Source: Dyadobacter pollutisoli
Lineage (GTDB): Bacteria; Bacteroidota; Bacteroidia; Cytophagales; Spirosomataceae
Assembly (NCBI RefSeq): GCF_026625565.1
Contig: NZ_CP112998.1
Coordinates: forward strand, 5,210,501-5,274,500
Length of the DNA stretch: 64,000 nucleotides
Reading direction: 5' to 3'
This document shows positions 1-8,737 of this stretch, one piece after another. Made by a program: the position numbers and the translations under genes. A model generated the notes under the pieces. That model did no database searches. It was not told the DNA's origin and saw only the letters and a program-made list of their open reading frames with translations. Positions within the stretch are counted from its first letter, which is position 1. The number at the start of each line of letters is the position of its first letter.

Positions 1-8
1 TTGAATAA

Positions 9-77
9 GAAGCTGGGTGTTATGATCGTTTTGGAGTTAATTTTGTTACTCCTGAAAACTTTGAAATAATCAAATAA
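9..77 (+). pseudogene. Possible C-terminal tail of a degraded or upstream gene
   Basis: An open stretch of 22 codons ends in TAA at 75-77 and reads like a genuine protein tail, with FGVNFVTPENFEIIK at the end. It resembles the last strand and helix of PIN-domain (VapC-type) proteins, which often end in a 'V-T-P-x-x-F' element. An in-frame TAA at 6-8 breaks the frame immediately upstream, so either the gene is a remnant or the frame is disrupted. The window edge prevents a decision. The identification is weak and rests only on the look of the tail. Confidence 0.22.
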
Positions 78-107
78 ACTGTTCATAAACAAACGGCCAT
101 TACCCTG

Positions 108-1514
108 ATGAAAGATTATACCCGCACATTGTTTTTCGCATTTCTGCTCACCATTGCACTTTATACCACAGGATCCGCCCAGGGTTACCGCATTGAAGCG
201 ACCATCAAGGGCCTGAGGGACTCATCGTTGATCATCGGGCATTATAACCGCAGCCATAATCAGTTTGTCCCAAAAGATACTGCGAAGGCCGACGCCAATG
301 GAAAAATGGTGTTTGAAGGCAAAACAGCACTTCCCGGCGGGCTATATGTGATTCTTTTTCCGGGTAACAACCGGTGGGTAGAGCTGGTCTATTCAGGAAA
401 GGAGACGAATTTCTCGATTGAAACAGACACGGCTGACGTGATCGGTCAAATGAAGGTGACGGGATCGAAAGAGAATCAGATTTTTTATACTTATCAAAAG
501 GAACTGAAATCGGGTTCTATGCAGATAGAGCAATTGAACAAGGTCAAAAGCCCCGAATCTCAAAGCAAAATAAGAGCGATACAGGACAGTTTTGCTGCGT
601 ATCGTGCAAAAACGTTGGCTGATAATGCGCAGAGTTTCACCGTTCAGCTACTGAAAATGTCGACGGAACCGGAAATTCCAGCGGCACCTAAACTCGCCAA
701 CGGAAAGGCGGACTCCACCTGGATTTTCAATTATTACAAATCACATTACTGGGATACCTTCGATTTTGCAGACAGCAGAATCCTCAATACACCGTTTCTT
801 GAACCAAAATTGGAGCGTTACTTCAAAAATCTGGTCGTGCAAGTACCCGATTCGGTAATCAAAGATGCCGATATGATCGTCAAAAAGGCATCGGCTAATA
901 AAGATGTGAAGGCAATGGTGGTTTTCTATATTACCAATCAGTACGAAAACCCAAAAACGGTTGGTACTGAGGCCGTGTGGGTGCATATGGCCAATAAATA
1001 TTACTTGTCTGGCGAAATGGGCACTTCCGAAGATGTCAAAAAACGCATTGCCGAGAAGGTCAATACATTAAAGGATTTGCTGGTCAACAAGACATTTCCG
1101 GCATTGACGCTCACCGACCCAGCCGGTAAAAAAGTGAGTGTACAGACTGTTCAAGCCAATTACACCATTCTTTTCTTCTATGCACCTACCTGCGGGCATT
1201 GCAAAGAAGCATCTCCGACATTGAAAGCATTCTACGAAAAGAACAAGGCGAATGGTATCAAGGTGATGGCGATTTCGACCGAGCACAACGTAGAAGACTG
1301 GAAGTCATTTATCACGACATACCATTTCGAAGACATTATCAATGGCTTCGATTCCTTGAACCAGATTGATTTTAACAAGAAATTCGACGTAGTTACTACG
1401 CCTACCGTTTATATTTTGGATAAAAACAAAAAGATCATTGCCCGCAAAATGCCTGTGGAGCAGCTGGAAGACTTTTTGAACTACTACCAGAATAAAATGG
1501 CCAGAAAGCTTTAA
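108..1514 (+). CDS. TlpA/ResA-like thiol-disulfide oxidoreductase with DUF4369-like N-terminus
   Basis: 468 residues, exported: residues 1-24 form a signal peptide ending GSAQ. The N-terminal 100 residues look like the DUF4369 domain common in Bacteroidota (IEATIKGL, then a beta-rich segment). A helical linker follows, and from about residue 330 there is a thioredoxin/AhpC-TSA fold. The redox motif is C362-G-H-C365 within FFYAPTCGHC, and the cis-proline TTPTVYILD lies downstream, so the active site is intact. The likely role is reduction or isomerisation of disulfides in periplasmic or outer-membrane proteins, possibly cytochrome-related. It stands alone, convergent with the lactonase gene that ends at 1515. 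The substrate is unknown. Confidence 0.85.
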   Translation: MKDYTRTLFFAFLLTIALYTTGSAQGYRIEATIKGLRDSSLIIGHYNRSHNQFVPKDTAKADANGKMVFEGKTALPGGLYVILFPGNNRWVELVYSGKETNFSIETDTADVIGQMKVTGSKENQIFYTYQKELKSGSMQIEQLNKVKSPESQSKIRAIQDSFAAYRAKTLADNAQSFTVQLLKMSTEPEIPAAPKLANGKADSTWIFNYYKSHYWDTFDFADSRILNTPFLEPKLERYFKNLVVQVPDSVIKDADMIVKKASANKDVKAMVVFYITNQYENPKTVGTEAVWVHMANKYYLSGEMGTSEDVKKRIAEKVNTLKDLLVNKTFPALTLTDPAGKKVSVQTVQANYTILFFYAPTCGHCKEASPTLKAFYEKNKANGIKVMAISTEHNVEDWKSFITTYHFEDIINGFDSLNQIDFNKKFDVVTTPTVYILDKNKKIIARKMPVEQLEDFLNYYQNKMARKL

Positions 1515-2618
1515 TTACAAAAATGCTACGCAAATCGGCAGCTTTACTGAAATACTTTCATGCTTGAAAGTAAACTTGCCGGTGGCTGGATCGACATCGT
1601 AAACCACCAGATTGTCAGCAGTTTGATTGGCTACGATCATGAATTTTCCGCTCGGGTCGATATTAAAATCCCTTGGCGTGGAAATGGATTTTGTCTGTTG
1701 ATCCACCATTTCAAGTTCCCCGTTTGCATTAATCTTGAATGCACTAATGGAGTTATGGCCCCGGTTGGAAACGTAAACAAACTTTCCATTTGGGTGCAAG
1801 TGAATGGCCGCACTGGTATTTGTCGGTCCCGAGTAATCTGCCGGGATCGTAGGGTAAGTTTTAATAGCAGTAATGACCCCGTTTTTGTCAATGGAGCACG
1901 AAGTAAGCGTTGCTTCCAGTTCATTGAGCAGAAATAGTGACTTGCCCGATGGATGAATGATGAGGTGGCGTGGACCTGCGCCTGGTTTGCCTGAGAAAAA
2001 TGGCTGCGCAGGATTGGGTTTTAATGCCCCGCTTTTGCTGTCTGACACGTAATTCATAATCTTGTCGCTTCCCAGATCCGTCACAAACACATATTTGCCG
2101 TCGGGGCTTGCGGTAGCAAAATGCGCGTGCGCTTTTTCCTGACGCTTCGCATTAGGCCCTGTTCCTGCATATTGTTCCGTGTAAGTTGCCGGAGTGACTT
2201 TTCCGTCAGGCTGCACATGATACATCGAAAAGCTGCCTCCGCCATAGTTCGCAACATAGGCTGTTTTTCCGGAAGGATGAACCGAAACGTGACATGGCCC
2301 GGCACCGACCGAAGACTCGCTGTTCAGGTAAGTCAGTTTTTTGTCGGCACCAATTGCGAATGAGACGATTTTATCTCCACCGACTGCATATAAATTCTTT
2401 TTATTGGGAGAAATCGCCACGTAACCCGGCCCGACGCAATTATTGAAAGTATCTAATAAGGTAACCTGGCCGGTTGAAAGATTGAGCTCACACAATGAAA
2501 CGGATGAATTAGCGCCCTTATCCTGCGTTCCGATATAAAAGGAAATGGTTTTATCCTGAAACGAAAAGGACATCAAACCGGCCAGCAAAAGGATTACAGG
2601 AACAATCAGCTTTTTCAT
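1515..2618 (-). CDS. Lactonase-family beta-propeller protein (6-phosphogluconolactonase-like)
   Basis: A secreted seven-bladed beta-propeller of the YbhE/lactonase type. Repeating blade signatures are visible, such as HVSVHPSGKTAYVANY, HPSGKSLFLLNE, LHPNGKFVYVSNRG and DPSGKFMIVANQ. In this family such proteins hydrolyse 6-phosphogluconolactone or related lactones, though many secreted members are uncharacterised. The start is set at ATG 2618 because MKKLIVPVILLLAGLMSFSF is a good signal peptide; a second ATG at 2627 adds only three residues. The reading frame stays open further upstream (to 2666) without adding family-like sequence. Its stop abuts that of the convergent thioredoxin-like gene, with no room for a separate terminator. 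Confidence 0.85.
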   Translation of the reverse strand: MKKLIVPVILLLAGLMSFSFQDKTISFYIGTQDKGANSSVSLCELNLSTGQVTLLDTFNNCVGPGYVAISPNKKNLYAVGGDKIVSFAIGADKKLTYLNSESSVGAGPCHVSVHPSGKTAYVANYGGGSFSMYHVQPDGKVTPATYTEQYAGTGPNAKRQEKAHAHFATASPDGKYVFVTDLGSDKIMNYVSDSKSGALKPNPAQPFFSGKPGAGPRHLIIHPSGKSLFLLNELEATLTSCSIDKNGVITAIKTYPTIPADYSGPTNTSAAIHLHPNGKFVYVSNRGHNSISAFKINANGELEMVDQQTKSISTPRDFNIDPSGKFMIVANQTADNLVVYDVDPATGKFTFKHESISVKLPICVAFL

Positions 2619-2725
2619 ATTTTCCATTTTAAATGAGATACCAATGTCTTGTAAAGCCGTACGCAATCGTTTTTTAATGTTATTTTGAAGAATATAAACT
2701 GACCTTTAACCAAATAGCATCACAT

Positions 2726-3064
2726 ATGGATACCATCAGCTGGCAGGATTTCGAAAAAGTCAATTTGGTTGCGGGCACAATCATTCAGGTCGACGATTTC
2801 CCCAAAGCCCGAAAACCCGCATTCAAGCTCCGCATAGATCTCGGCCCGGAAATAGGTATCAAAGCCAGTTCAGCACAAATCACGACGCGGTACACAAAAG
2901 AGCAGTTGCTGGGAAAACAGGTACTCTGTGTCACCAACTTCCCTCCCAAACAAATCGCAGATTTCAAATCCGAAGTACTCACGACCGGGTTCATACTACC
3001 AGATGGAGAGGTAATTCTGGCTAGTCCGGATTTTGAGGTGCCGAATGGAACGAAGTTGGCGTAG
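2726..3064 (+). CDS. csaA: CsaA-type tRNA-binding-domain protein
   Basis: 112 residues, which is the whole length of CsaA, a homodimeric OB-fold protein of the tRNA-binding domain family related to the C-terminus of methionyl-tRNA synthetase. CsaA binds tRNA and has been described as a chaperone assisting protein export. Recognisable elements are FEKVNLVAGTI at the start, FPKARKPAFKL, SSAQIT, VTNFPPKQIADFKSEVL and a short C-terminal strand. It is cytoplasmic with no signal peptide. It has no obvious operon partners and is flanked by about 100 bases of non-coding sequence on each side. Confidence 0.9.
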   Translation: MDTISWQDFEKVNLVAGTIIQVDDFPKARKPAFKLRIDLGPEIGIKASSAQITTRYTKEQLLGKQVLCVTNFPPKQIADFKSEVLTTGFILPDGEVILASPDFEVPNGTKLA

Positions 3065-3173
3065 GGTCAAATTACTGCACTCTCACCCGAAATCACTCCC
3101 AAACTCAGGGTAAATATCTTGATTATAGTCTATTGGAATAGGTATCCATCACTTTTCAGACAAACCATATTTC

Positions 3174-4367
3174 GTGACCAGATCATTATTCAGACCCTTA
3201 TTCTTTCTGTTGTTTCTTGCGACAGCTCCGGCCTTTGCTATTGAGACGCAGATTGAAAAAGAAGTAACGCAAACACTTAAAAAACATATTCTTGCGGAAG
3301 CAAGCTGGGCGTTGAAGCAGGCCCCGGTCACCGTGACGGCTAGTACTTGCCCGAGAAGTGCTGGGACAAAGCATGATTTTTACTCGGAAGGAGACTACTG
3401 GTGGCCCGACTCGCTACATCCCAACGGACCTTACATTCAGCGCGACGGAATGACCAATCCTGAAAATTTTGTTGCGCACCGCCTGGCCATGATTCGGTTC
3501 AGCAAAATTGTGGGCGCATTGGCTTCTGCCTACAAGCTTACTCATGATAAAAAATACATTAAACATGCATTCCAGCACATTAACGCCTGGTTTGTTGATC
3601 CCGAAACCCGTATGAACCCTTCCCTGCTATACGCCCAGGCCATTAAAGGAAGAGCGACAGGGCGTGGCATTGGTGTCATTGATACGATCCATCTCATGGA
3701 GGTAGCTCAGGGAATAAAGGTGATGGAAAAGGATAATGCTGTGGACAAAAGCATGCTGGCGAATGTCAAACAGTGGTTTGAAGAGTATATCAGCTGGCTC
3801 ACAACCCATCAGTACGGAAAAGAGGAAATGGAAGCCAAAAACAACCATGGCACCTGCTGGGCCATGCAGGTCGCATCTTTTGCATCTCTAACCGGCAACC
3901 AGACTATGCTCGATTTTTGCCGGAACCGTTACAAAACCATTTTTTTACCCAATCAAATGGGTACTGATGGAAGCTTTCCTCTGGAATTAAGACGGACCAA
4001 ACCTTACGGTTACTCGTTGTTCAACCTGGATGCGATGGTTATGCTTTGCCAGATTTTATCTGACGGCGATAATGATCTCTGGAACTATCAGACTACGGAT
4101 GGGAAGGGAATTAAAAAGGCAATTGAATATCTGTATCCTTTTGTTGAAGATAAAACCAAATGGCCGCTGAAACCTGACGTCATGTACTGGGACAATTGGC
4201 CGATCGCGCATCCATTCCTGGTTTTTGGAGCAAATACATTTAAAAATTCTGCTTGGTTAATAACCTGGAAGCGTCTTGACCATAACCCCAAAGTGGAGGA
4301 AGTAATCAGGAATTTGCCAATAAGGAACCCCATTATCTGGTTTTTAGACGCGTATTTTAAGAATTGA
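3174..4367 (+). CDS. Alginate lyase family protein (PF05426-like), secreted
   Basis: 397 residues starting at GTG with signal peptide MTRSLFRPLFFLLFLATAPA. The mature protein has alginate-lyase landmarks: DYWWPDS followed by PYIQRDG and NPE near the N-terminus, the catalytic-type N223-N224-H225-G226 motif, and a late tyrosine segment (TKPYGYSLFNLDAM). The fold is expected to be an (alpha/alpha) toroid cleaving uronate-containing polysaccharide by beta-elimination. No polysaccharide utilisation genes lie beside it, so the substrate cannot be inferred from context. The GTG start is the only good start in front of the signal peptide. Confidence 0.8.
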   Translation: MTRSLFRPLFFLLFLATAPAFAIETQIEKEVTQTLKKHILAEASWALKQAPVTVTASTCPRSAGTKHDFYSEGDYWWPDSLHPNGPYIQRDGMTNPENFVAHRLAMIRFSKIVGALASAYKLTHDKKYIKHAFQHINAWFVDPETRMNPSLLYAQAIKGRATGRGIGVIDTIHLMEVAQGIKVMEKDNAVDKSMLANVKQWFEEYISWLTTHQYGKEEMEAKNNHGTCWAMQVASFASLTGNQTMLDFCRNRYKTIFLPNQMGTDGSFPLELRRTKPYGYSLFNLDAMVMLCQILSDGDNDLWNYQTTDGKGIKKAIEYLYPFVEDKTKWPLKPDVMYWDNWPIAHPFLVFGANTFKNSAWLITWKRLDHNPKVEEVIRNLPIRNPIIWFLDAYFKN

Positions 4368-4494
4368 TAACCGCAATACAAAAACTCTGCAAATCATTTC
4401 TGTAATTCTGTAACATTCCCGGGTGCTGCCATGCCGATATTTGTAGCACGTTAAATAACCAAATTATCGGGCTTTTGTCCGGAATTTCAAAACC

Positions 4495-4704
4495 ATGGAA
4501 ACATTAAAATTTAAAACCAATATCAAATGTGGCGGCTGCGTAGCCACCGTCACTCCATTTCTGAACGGTGCTGATGGCGTCGAAAAGTGGGATGTAGATC
4601 TCGTGAGCCCTGAAAGAGTACTCGAAGTGCAAACAGACCGCTCACCTGAGGAAATCGCACAGCTGATTAAAAACGCAGGTTACATTGCCGAAGAAATCGC
4701 CTGA
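4495..4704 (+). CDS. HMA-domain metallochaperone (CopZ-like)
   Basis: 69 residues forming one heavy-metal-associated domain with the beta-alpha-beta-beta-alpha-beta pattern. The metal-binding site is C12-G-G-C15 (IKCGGCVATV). Such proteins carry Cu(I) or another soft metal in the cytoplasm to P-type ATPases or regulators. It is the first gene of a run of metal-handling genes on the same strand up to 10129, 18 bp before the next start. A weak promoter-like GATATTTG lies about 45 bp upstream (near 4437), one base off the Bacteroidota -7 consensus. No copper ATPase is present in the window. Confidence 0.85.
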   Translation: METLKFKTNIKCGGCVATVTPFLNGADGVEKWDVDLVSPERVLEVQTDRSPEEIAQLIKNAGYIAEEIA

Positions 4705-4722
4705 TAATTAATATCTTTGAAC

Positions 4723-5187
4723 ATGAAAAGTAATCTGAACCGATCAATCACCGTCATAATGGCCTTTCTGGTACTGCTGAGCAGCACCGGGTTTGCTTTT
4801 GTGGAGCATCAGTGCATGATGCGTGGTAAATCGGTTCAGCTTGTTTCTGAAAAGAAGCCGGACTCCTGCGAAAAAAAAGTGGTCTCCTCTTGCTGTGCGA
4901 AAGCAAAGCAATTGAAAGAATCAAAAGGCACCTTTCTTAAAAAGACAGATTGCTGCAAAGACAGTCAGAAATTTGAAAAAATTGACGTAGTATCCTCTGC
5001 TAATCAAGCCATTGCCAAACTTCTGAAAGTGTGGGCCGGGGATTTCGTCTGGGCTGCCACTTCTTACTCATTCATCCGGGCCGAATGGACTCTTCCTTCA
5101 TCGGAACCCGCATCTCCCGACATATCCTTCTCTTCCCGACTTCATGGGAGAAGTATGCTCTCTTTTATCCAGTCATTTTTGATTTGA
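4723..5187 (+). CDS. HYC_CC_PP-type cysteine-rich exported protein
   Basis: 154 residues from ATG 4723; a TTG six bases upstream is less likely. A signal peptide or membrane anchor (about residues 9-26) is followed by EHQC and two double-cysteine motifs, SCCAK and DCCKD, and a proline-containing segment near the C-terminus. This matches the Bacteroidota HYC_CC_PP family, found beside heavy-metal efflux and receptor genes; its biochemical role is not established. The clustered cysteines suggest soft-metal binding in the periplasm. It sits between an HMA chaperone and a TonB-dependent receptor, consistent with that role. Confidence 0.7.
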   Translation: MKSNLNRSITVIMAFLVLLSSTGFAFVEHQCMMRGKSVQLVSEKKPDSCEKKVVSSCCAKAKQLKESKGTFLKKTDCCKDSQKFEKIDVVSSANQAIAKLLKVWAGDFVWAATSYSFIRAEWTLPSSEPASPDISFSSRLHGRSMLSFIQSFLI

Positions 5188-5274
5188 TCATTGATTAACA
5201 GCCGATTCATGTAAATCTCGCTCTTTGAATGAGGTTCACATCATTCTCTTTTATTCCAATGAATCAAAGTAATC

Positions 5275-7500
5275 ATGACCAAATATGTGTTAGGAGGAAT
5301 TCTGACTCTCTTTTCCTTCGCTCTTTTCGCACAACGTATAACGGGCTCGGTCAATGAGCAGGTCGCTAATAGCAAGGACCTGAAACCCATCACCGGGGCC
5401 AATGTATACTGGTCGGGAACTACGCAGGCTGCTGCTACTGACACGGCCGGCAAGTTCAGCATCCCCCGATCTGCACAATCTAATCTGCTGGTCATCAGTT
5501 TTGTAGGTTTTAGAAACGATACCATTAAAATCGGATCGGAGAGTGAATTACAGGTGGTATTGCGAAGCGACCAGACACTTAATGAAGTGGTGGTTCGCGC
5601 TAATGCTTCCACAATCGACCGCCTTTCTCCGCACCAAACCGAGATTATTACTACCCGTGCCTTAGCCAAAGCTGCATGTTGTAATTTATCTGAAAGCTTT
5701 GAAACGAATGCATCGGTATCGGTTTCGTATAGCGACGCGGTGACGGGTTCTAAACAAATCCAGATGCTGGGCCTGAACGGTACCTACATTCAGACCAACG
5801 TTGAAAACATTCCATCGATACGCGGCCTGGCGTCTACCTTCGGGCTGAATTTCGTACCCGGAACCTGGATCCAATCTATTGATGTAGGTAAAGGTGCAGG
5901 CTCGGTGGTGAATGGTTACGAATCCATGACCGGGCAGATCAATGTGGAACTTCAAAAACCAGATACCCGCGAAAAGTTTTATCTGAACACTTATGTTAAC
6001 AATTTCGGCCGGGCGGAAGTAAACCTGAACCTGGCTCACCAGCTTAATGATAAATGGAGTACCGGGTTGCTGACGCACGGTAGTACATTGAAAAACAGGA
6101 TCGATAAAAATGGCGACGGATTTCTGGATTTGCCGCTCTACACGCAGTACAATGCCATTAACCGCTGGAAATATCAGAGCACCAAAATGATGGCCCAGTT
6201 TGGCGTAAAAGCTTTGTATGAAGACCGTTTGGGAGGACAAAAGGATTTTCGACGTGAAATGAAAGGTACAACCGAGGCTTACGGGTTTGGCGCGAAAGTG
6301 AACCGCTATGAGTTTTTTTCCAAAATAGCCCGGCTATTTCCTGACAAGCCTTACAAAGGCCTGGGCCTTATTGTCAATGCTTCTTTGCATGATTCCAAAT
6401 CGTATTTTGGCTTAAACAATTACGATGGCCGCCAGAAAACTTTATACGGAAACCTGATCTACCAATCCATCATTGGCAATACCAACCATTCTTACAAAAC
6501 GGGGCTGAGTTACCTGCTGGACAACTATAATGAACAATACAAGGACATTCATTTGACCAGAAACGAATCGGTACCGGGTGCATTTTTTGAGTACACTTAT
6601 AATAATCTCGACAAATTTGTACTCGTAGCAGGCGGCAGGGTTGATTTTCACAATTTATATGGAACGCAATGGACGCCGAGGGTACATGTAAAGTATAACC
6701 TTACGGATCAAACCACATTCCGCGCATCGGCAGGAAAAGGTTTCAGAGTTTCCAATCCTTTGGCTGAATACTATGGAAATCTGGTGAGCTCGCGGGTTGT
6801 GCAGTTCCGTGAAAGTATTCGCCCTGAGGTTTCCTGGAATTATGGTGCCAGTGTTACGCAGGAGTTCAAACTGGGCGAAATGGACGGGAACCTGATCGCG
6901 GACTTTTACCGTACCAATTTCGAAAATCAGTTGGTCGCCGACCTGGAAGATCCCCGCTACATACGGTTTTACAACCTGGAAGGGAGGGCATTTGCCAACA
7001 GTTTTCAGATAGAAGCAAATCTGACACCGATTAAACGTTTTGACCTGAAACTGGCATACCGTTTATTTGATGTAAAACAAACCATCCGGAATGTATACGA
7101 TGAGAATGTATTGCTGCCTAGAATGATGGTAAGCCGCGACAGGGTGCTGTTCAATGCCGGGTATGCGTTGCCTTACGATAAATGGAAGTTTGATGCTACA
7201 GTGCAATGGAACGGCAAGCGAAGGGTCCCCTACATGGGCCATGTAGCCGAGCACCACATCCCGGACAACATTACTTCGACGATGGCACCATCCTTTTACA
7301 ACTTCAATGCGCAGGTTACACGTACCTTTCCGAAATGGGACATTTATCTGGGTGGCGAAAATCTGGCAAACTTCCGGCAAAAAGACCCAATTATGGGCGC
7401 TGGTGAACCTTTTGGTGAGCATTTTGATGCAGGAATGGCCTGGGGACCGGTAGTAGGCCGAATGATTTATGCAGGAATACGTTATAAGATTATACGATAG
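5275..7500 (+). CDS. TonB-dependent outer-membrane receptor, probably for a metal or metallophore
   Basis: 741 residues: signal peptide (1-19, LFSFALFAQ), a carboxypeptidase-regulatory-like beta domain (about 20-105, ending LNEVVV), a plug domain (about 115-230, with MLGLNGTYIQ and GYESMTGQINVEL) and a 22-strand-type barrel ending in the aromatic/basic strand IRYKIIR. It imports a ligand across the outer membrane using TonB energy. The unusual Cys-Cys pair in AKAACCNLSESF at the plug start may contact metal; this is inference. Flanking HMA genes suggest that the substrate is copper or another soft metal. The next gene starts 3 bp after its stop. Confidence 0.85.
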   Translation: MTKYVLGGILTLFSFALFAQRITGSVNEQVANSKDLKPITGANVYWSGTTQAAATDTAGKFSIPRSAQSNLLVISFVGFRNDTIKIGSESELQVVLRSDQTLNEVVVRANASTIDRLSPHQTEIITTRALAKAACCNLSESFETNASVSVSYSDAVTGSKQIQMLGLNGTYIQTNVENIPSIRGLASTFGLNFVPGTWIQSIDVGKGAGSVVNGYESMTGQINVELQKPDTREKFYLNTYVNNFGRAEVNLNLAHQLNDKWSTGLLTHGSTLKNRIDKNGDGFLDLPLYTQYNAINRWKYQSTKMMAQFGVKALYEDRLGGQKDFRREMKGTTEAYGFGAKVNRYEFFSKIARLFPDKPYKGLGLIVNASLHDSKSYFGLNNYDGRQKTLYGNLIYQSIIGNTNHSYKTGLSYLLDNYNEQYKDIHLTRNESVPGAFFEYTYNNLDKFVLVAGGRVDFHNLYGTQWTPRVHVKYNLTDQTTFRASAGKGFRVSNPLAEYYGNLVSSRVVQFRESIRPEVSWNYGASVTQEFKLGEMDGNLIADFYRTNFENQLVADLEDPRYIRFYNLEGRAFANSFQIEANLTPIKRFDLKLAYRLFDVKQTIRNVYDENVLLPRMMVSRDRVLFNAGYALPYDKWKFDATVQWNGKRRVPYMGHVAEHHIPDNITSTMAPSFYNFNAQVTRTFPKWDIYLGGENLANFRQKDPIMGAGEPFGEHFDAGMAWGPVVGRMIYAGIRYKIIR

Positions 7501-7503
7501 AAA

Positions 7504-8085
7504 ATGATGAAACTGCATATAAAAAATATGGTTTGTGACCGCTGCAAGCGGGTAGTACGCGAAGAACTGGAAGGTTTGGGGATCGAATTGACGATGGTAG
7601 AGCTAGGCGAGGTCGAGACCGTCGCCGAAGTTGATGCCGCCAAATTAAAGGAGGTCAAATCGGTATTGGAAGCCAATGGTTTTGAACTGCTCGATGACCG
7701 CAAGCTAGCCCTGGTGGAACACATTAAGACATTAGTAATCGACGAAGTTCAGAATTTAAAGGGCCACAAGCCTGCTCAAATGAATTTCTCTGATTATTTG
7801 TCTGAAAAAATAGGATATGAATACTCTTACCTCAGTAACTTGTTTTCATCCGAAACCGGCCAGACTATTGAACAATACATCATTGCTCAAAAAGTCGAAA
7901 AAGTGAAGGAGTGGCTTTCATATAATGAACTCACATTGAGTGAAATAGCATGGCGGCTTTCATACAGTAGCACCGCGCATTTGAGTAATCAGTTTAAAAA
8001 AGTGACGGGAATGACGCCTGGCGAGTTCAAAAAGGGCAGTTTAAACAGAAAATCACTTGATAAAGTAGGAGCTAGTCAATTTTAA
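7504..8085 (+). CDS. AraC-family regulator with N-terminal HMA-like metal domain
   Basis: 193 residues with two parts. Residues 1-75 look like an HMA ferredoxin fold with a potential metal site M9-V-C11-D-R-C14. Residues about 85-185 carry the two helix-turn-helix motifs of AraC/XylS proteins (YSYLSNLFSSETGQTIEQYI and LSEIAWRLSYSSTAHLSNQF), ending MTPGEFKK. The arrangement implies a one-component regulator that senses soft metal directly and controls the surrounding cluster. Two tandem ATG codons (7504, 7507) begin 3 bp after the receptor stop, suggesting co-translation. Similar fusions are known in Bacteroidota but the ligand is generally unproven. Confidence 0.82.
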   Translation: MMKLHIKNMVCDRCKRVVREELEGLGIELTMVELGEVETVAEVDAAKLKEVKSVLEANGFELLDDRKLALVEHIKTLVIDEVQNLKGHKPAQMNFSDYLSEKIGYEYSYLSNLFSSETGQTIEQYIIAQKVEKVKEWLSYNELTLSEIAWRLSYSSTAHLSNQFKKVTGMTPGEFKKGSLNRKSLDKVGASQF

Positions 8086-8111
8086 AATATCAATCAAAAC
8101 CTTCGATCATC

Positions 8112-8348
8112 ATGAACAAAGTCATTTTCGCATCCTTCATATTCCTTTTCACTGCCTGCGCGGCGAAAAACGAAAAAACAGAAAAAGCCGAAGGTACCGA
8201 AGCCAAAGTATCCGCCGCGAAGACCTACGCCTGCCCGATGCAATGCGAAGGAGAAAAAACCTATACCGAAGCTGGTAAATGCCCCGTTTGCAAAATGGAC
8301 TTACAGGAAGTAGCCATGGCCGAAACCGATTCAACACATCAACATTGA
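8112..8348 (+). CDS. Lipoprotein with heavy-metal-binding domain (HMBD/YHS-like)
   Basis: 78 residues. Lipobox FLFTAC places the lipidated cysteine at residue 16. The mature protein contains the heavy-metal-binding domain often found at the N-terminus of copper P-type ATPases and CusB-like proteins: YACPMQ (C41, M43), C45, then KCPVCKMDL (C57, C60). The usual CPMHP is CPMQC here, replacing the His-Pro with Gln-Cys. The tail ends in a His-rich THQH. It probably buffers metal in the periplasm. It follows the regulator gene by 26 bp. Confidence 0.78.
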   Translation: MNKVIFASFIFLFTACAAKNEKTEKAEGTEAKVSAAKTYACPMQCEGEKTYTEAGKCPVCKMDLQEVAMAETDSTHQH

Positions 8349-8375
8349 TCATTTACATTATACCAATATTCAATC

Positions 8376-8717
8376 ATGAAAACGACGATCTTATCTATCA
8401 TAACAGCTCTGTTCTTGGGACTAAATTTCGCTTATGCGGACGGGGACAAAGAAATCAAGATTAAAACTTCGGCCATTTGTGAAATGTGTAAAGCGCGCAT
8501 TGAACGTAATCTGGGCCTTTCCAAAGGAGTGAAGGAATCCAATCTGAACCTGACCGATAAAGTGGTGACTGTGAAATACAATCCTAACAAAACCACGCCC
8601 GAAGCCATTAAAGCGACGATCATCAATACCGGTTACGATGCTGATACGCAAGTCGCCAATCAGAAAGCGCACGATAAGCTGCCAAGCTGCTGCCGCAAAA
8701 CAGCTGCGGCACATTAA
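8376..8717 (+). CDS. Exported HMA-domain protein
   Basis: 113 residues: signal peptide 1-21 (LFLGLNFAYA) followed by an HMA domain with C35-E-M-C38, so this is a periplasmic counterpart of the chaperone at 4495. The C-terminus adds KLPSCCRKTAAAH, a Cys-Cys and terminal His that could contribute to metal binding. Periplasmic HMA proteins of this kind are common in Bacteroidota metal clusters. It lies 27 bp after the lipoprotein gene and 20 bp before the outer-membrane protein gene. Confidence 0.8.
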   Translation: MKTTILSIITALFLGLNFAYADGDKEIKIKTSAICEMCKARIERNLGLSKGVKESNLNLTDKVVTVKYNPNKTTPEAIKATIINTGYDADTQVANQKAHDKLPSCCRKTAAAH

Positions 8718-8737
8718 GTAACTAAACTTACTTCGTC

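Noticed and set aside
4711..4718. TATCTTTG matching the -7 promoter consensus before the 4723 gene
   Set aside because: It ends four bases before the ATG, so transcription would start inside the coding region; treated as chance.
5686..6240. Long open frame on the minus strand inside the TonB receptor gene
   Set aside because: It is antisense to clear receptor coding sequence and its translation has no domain-like pattern or start context.
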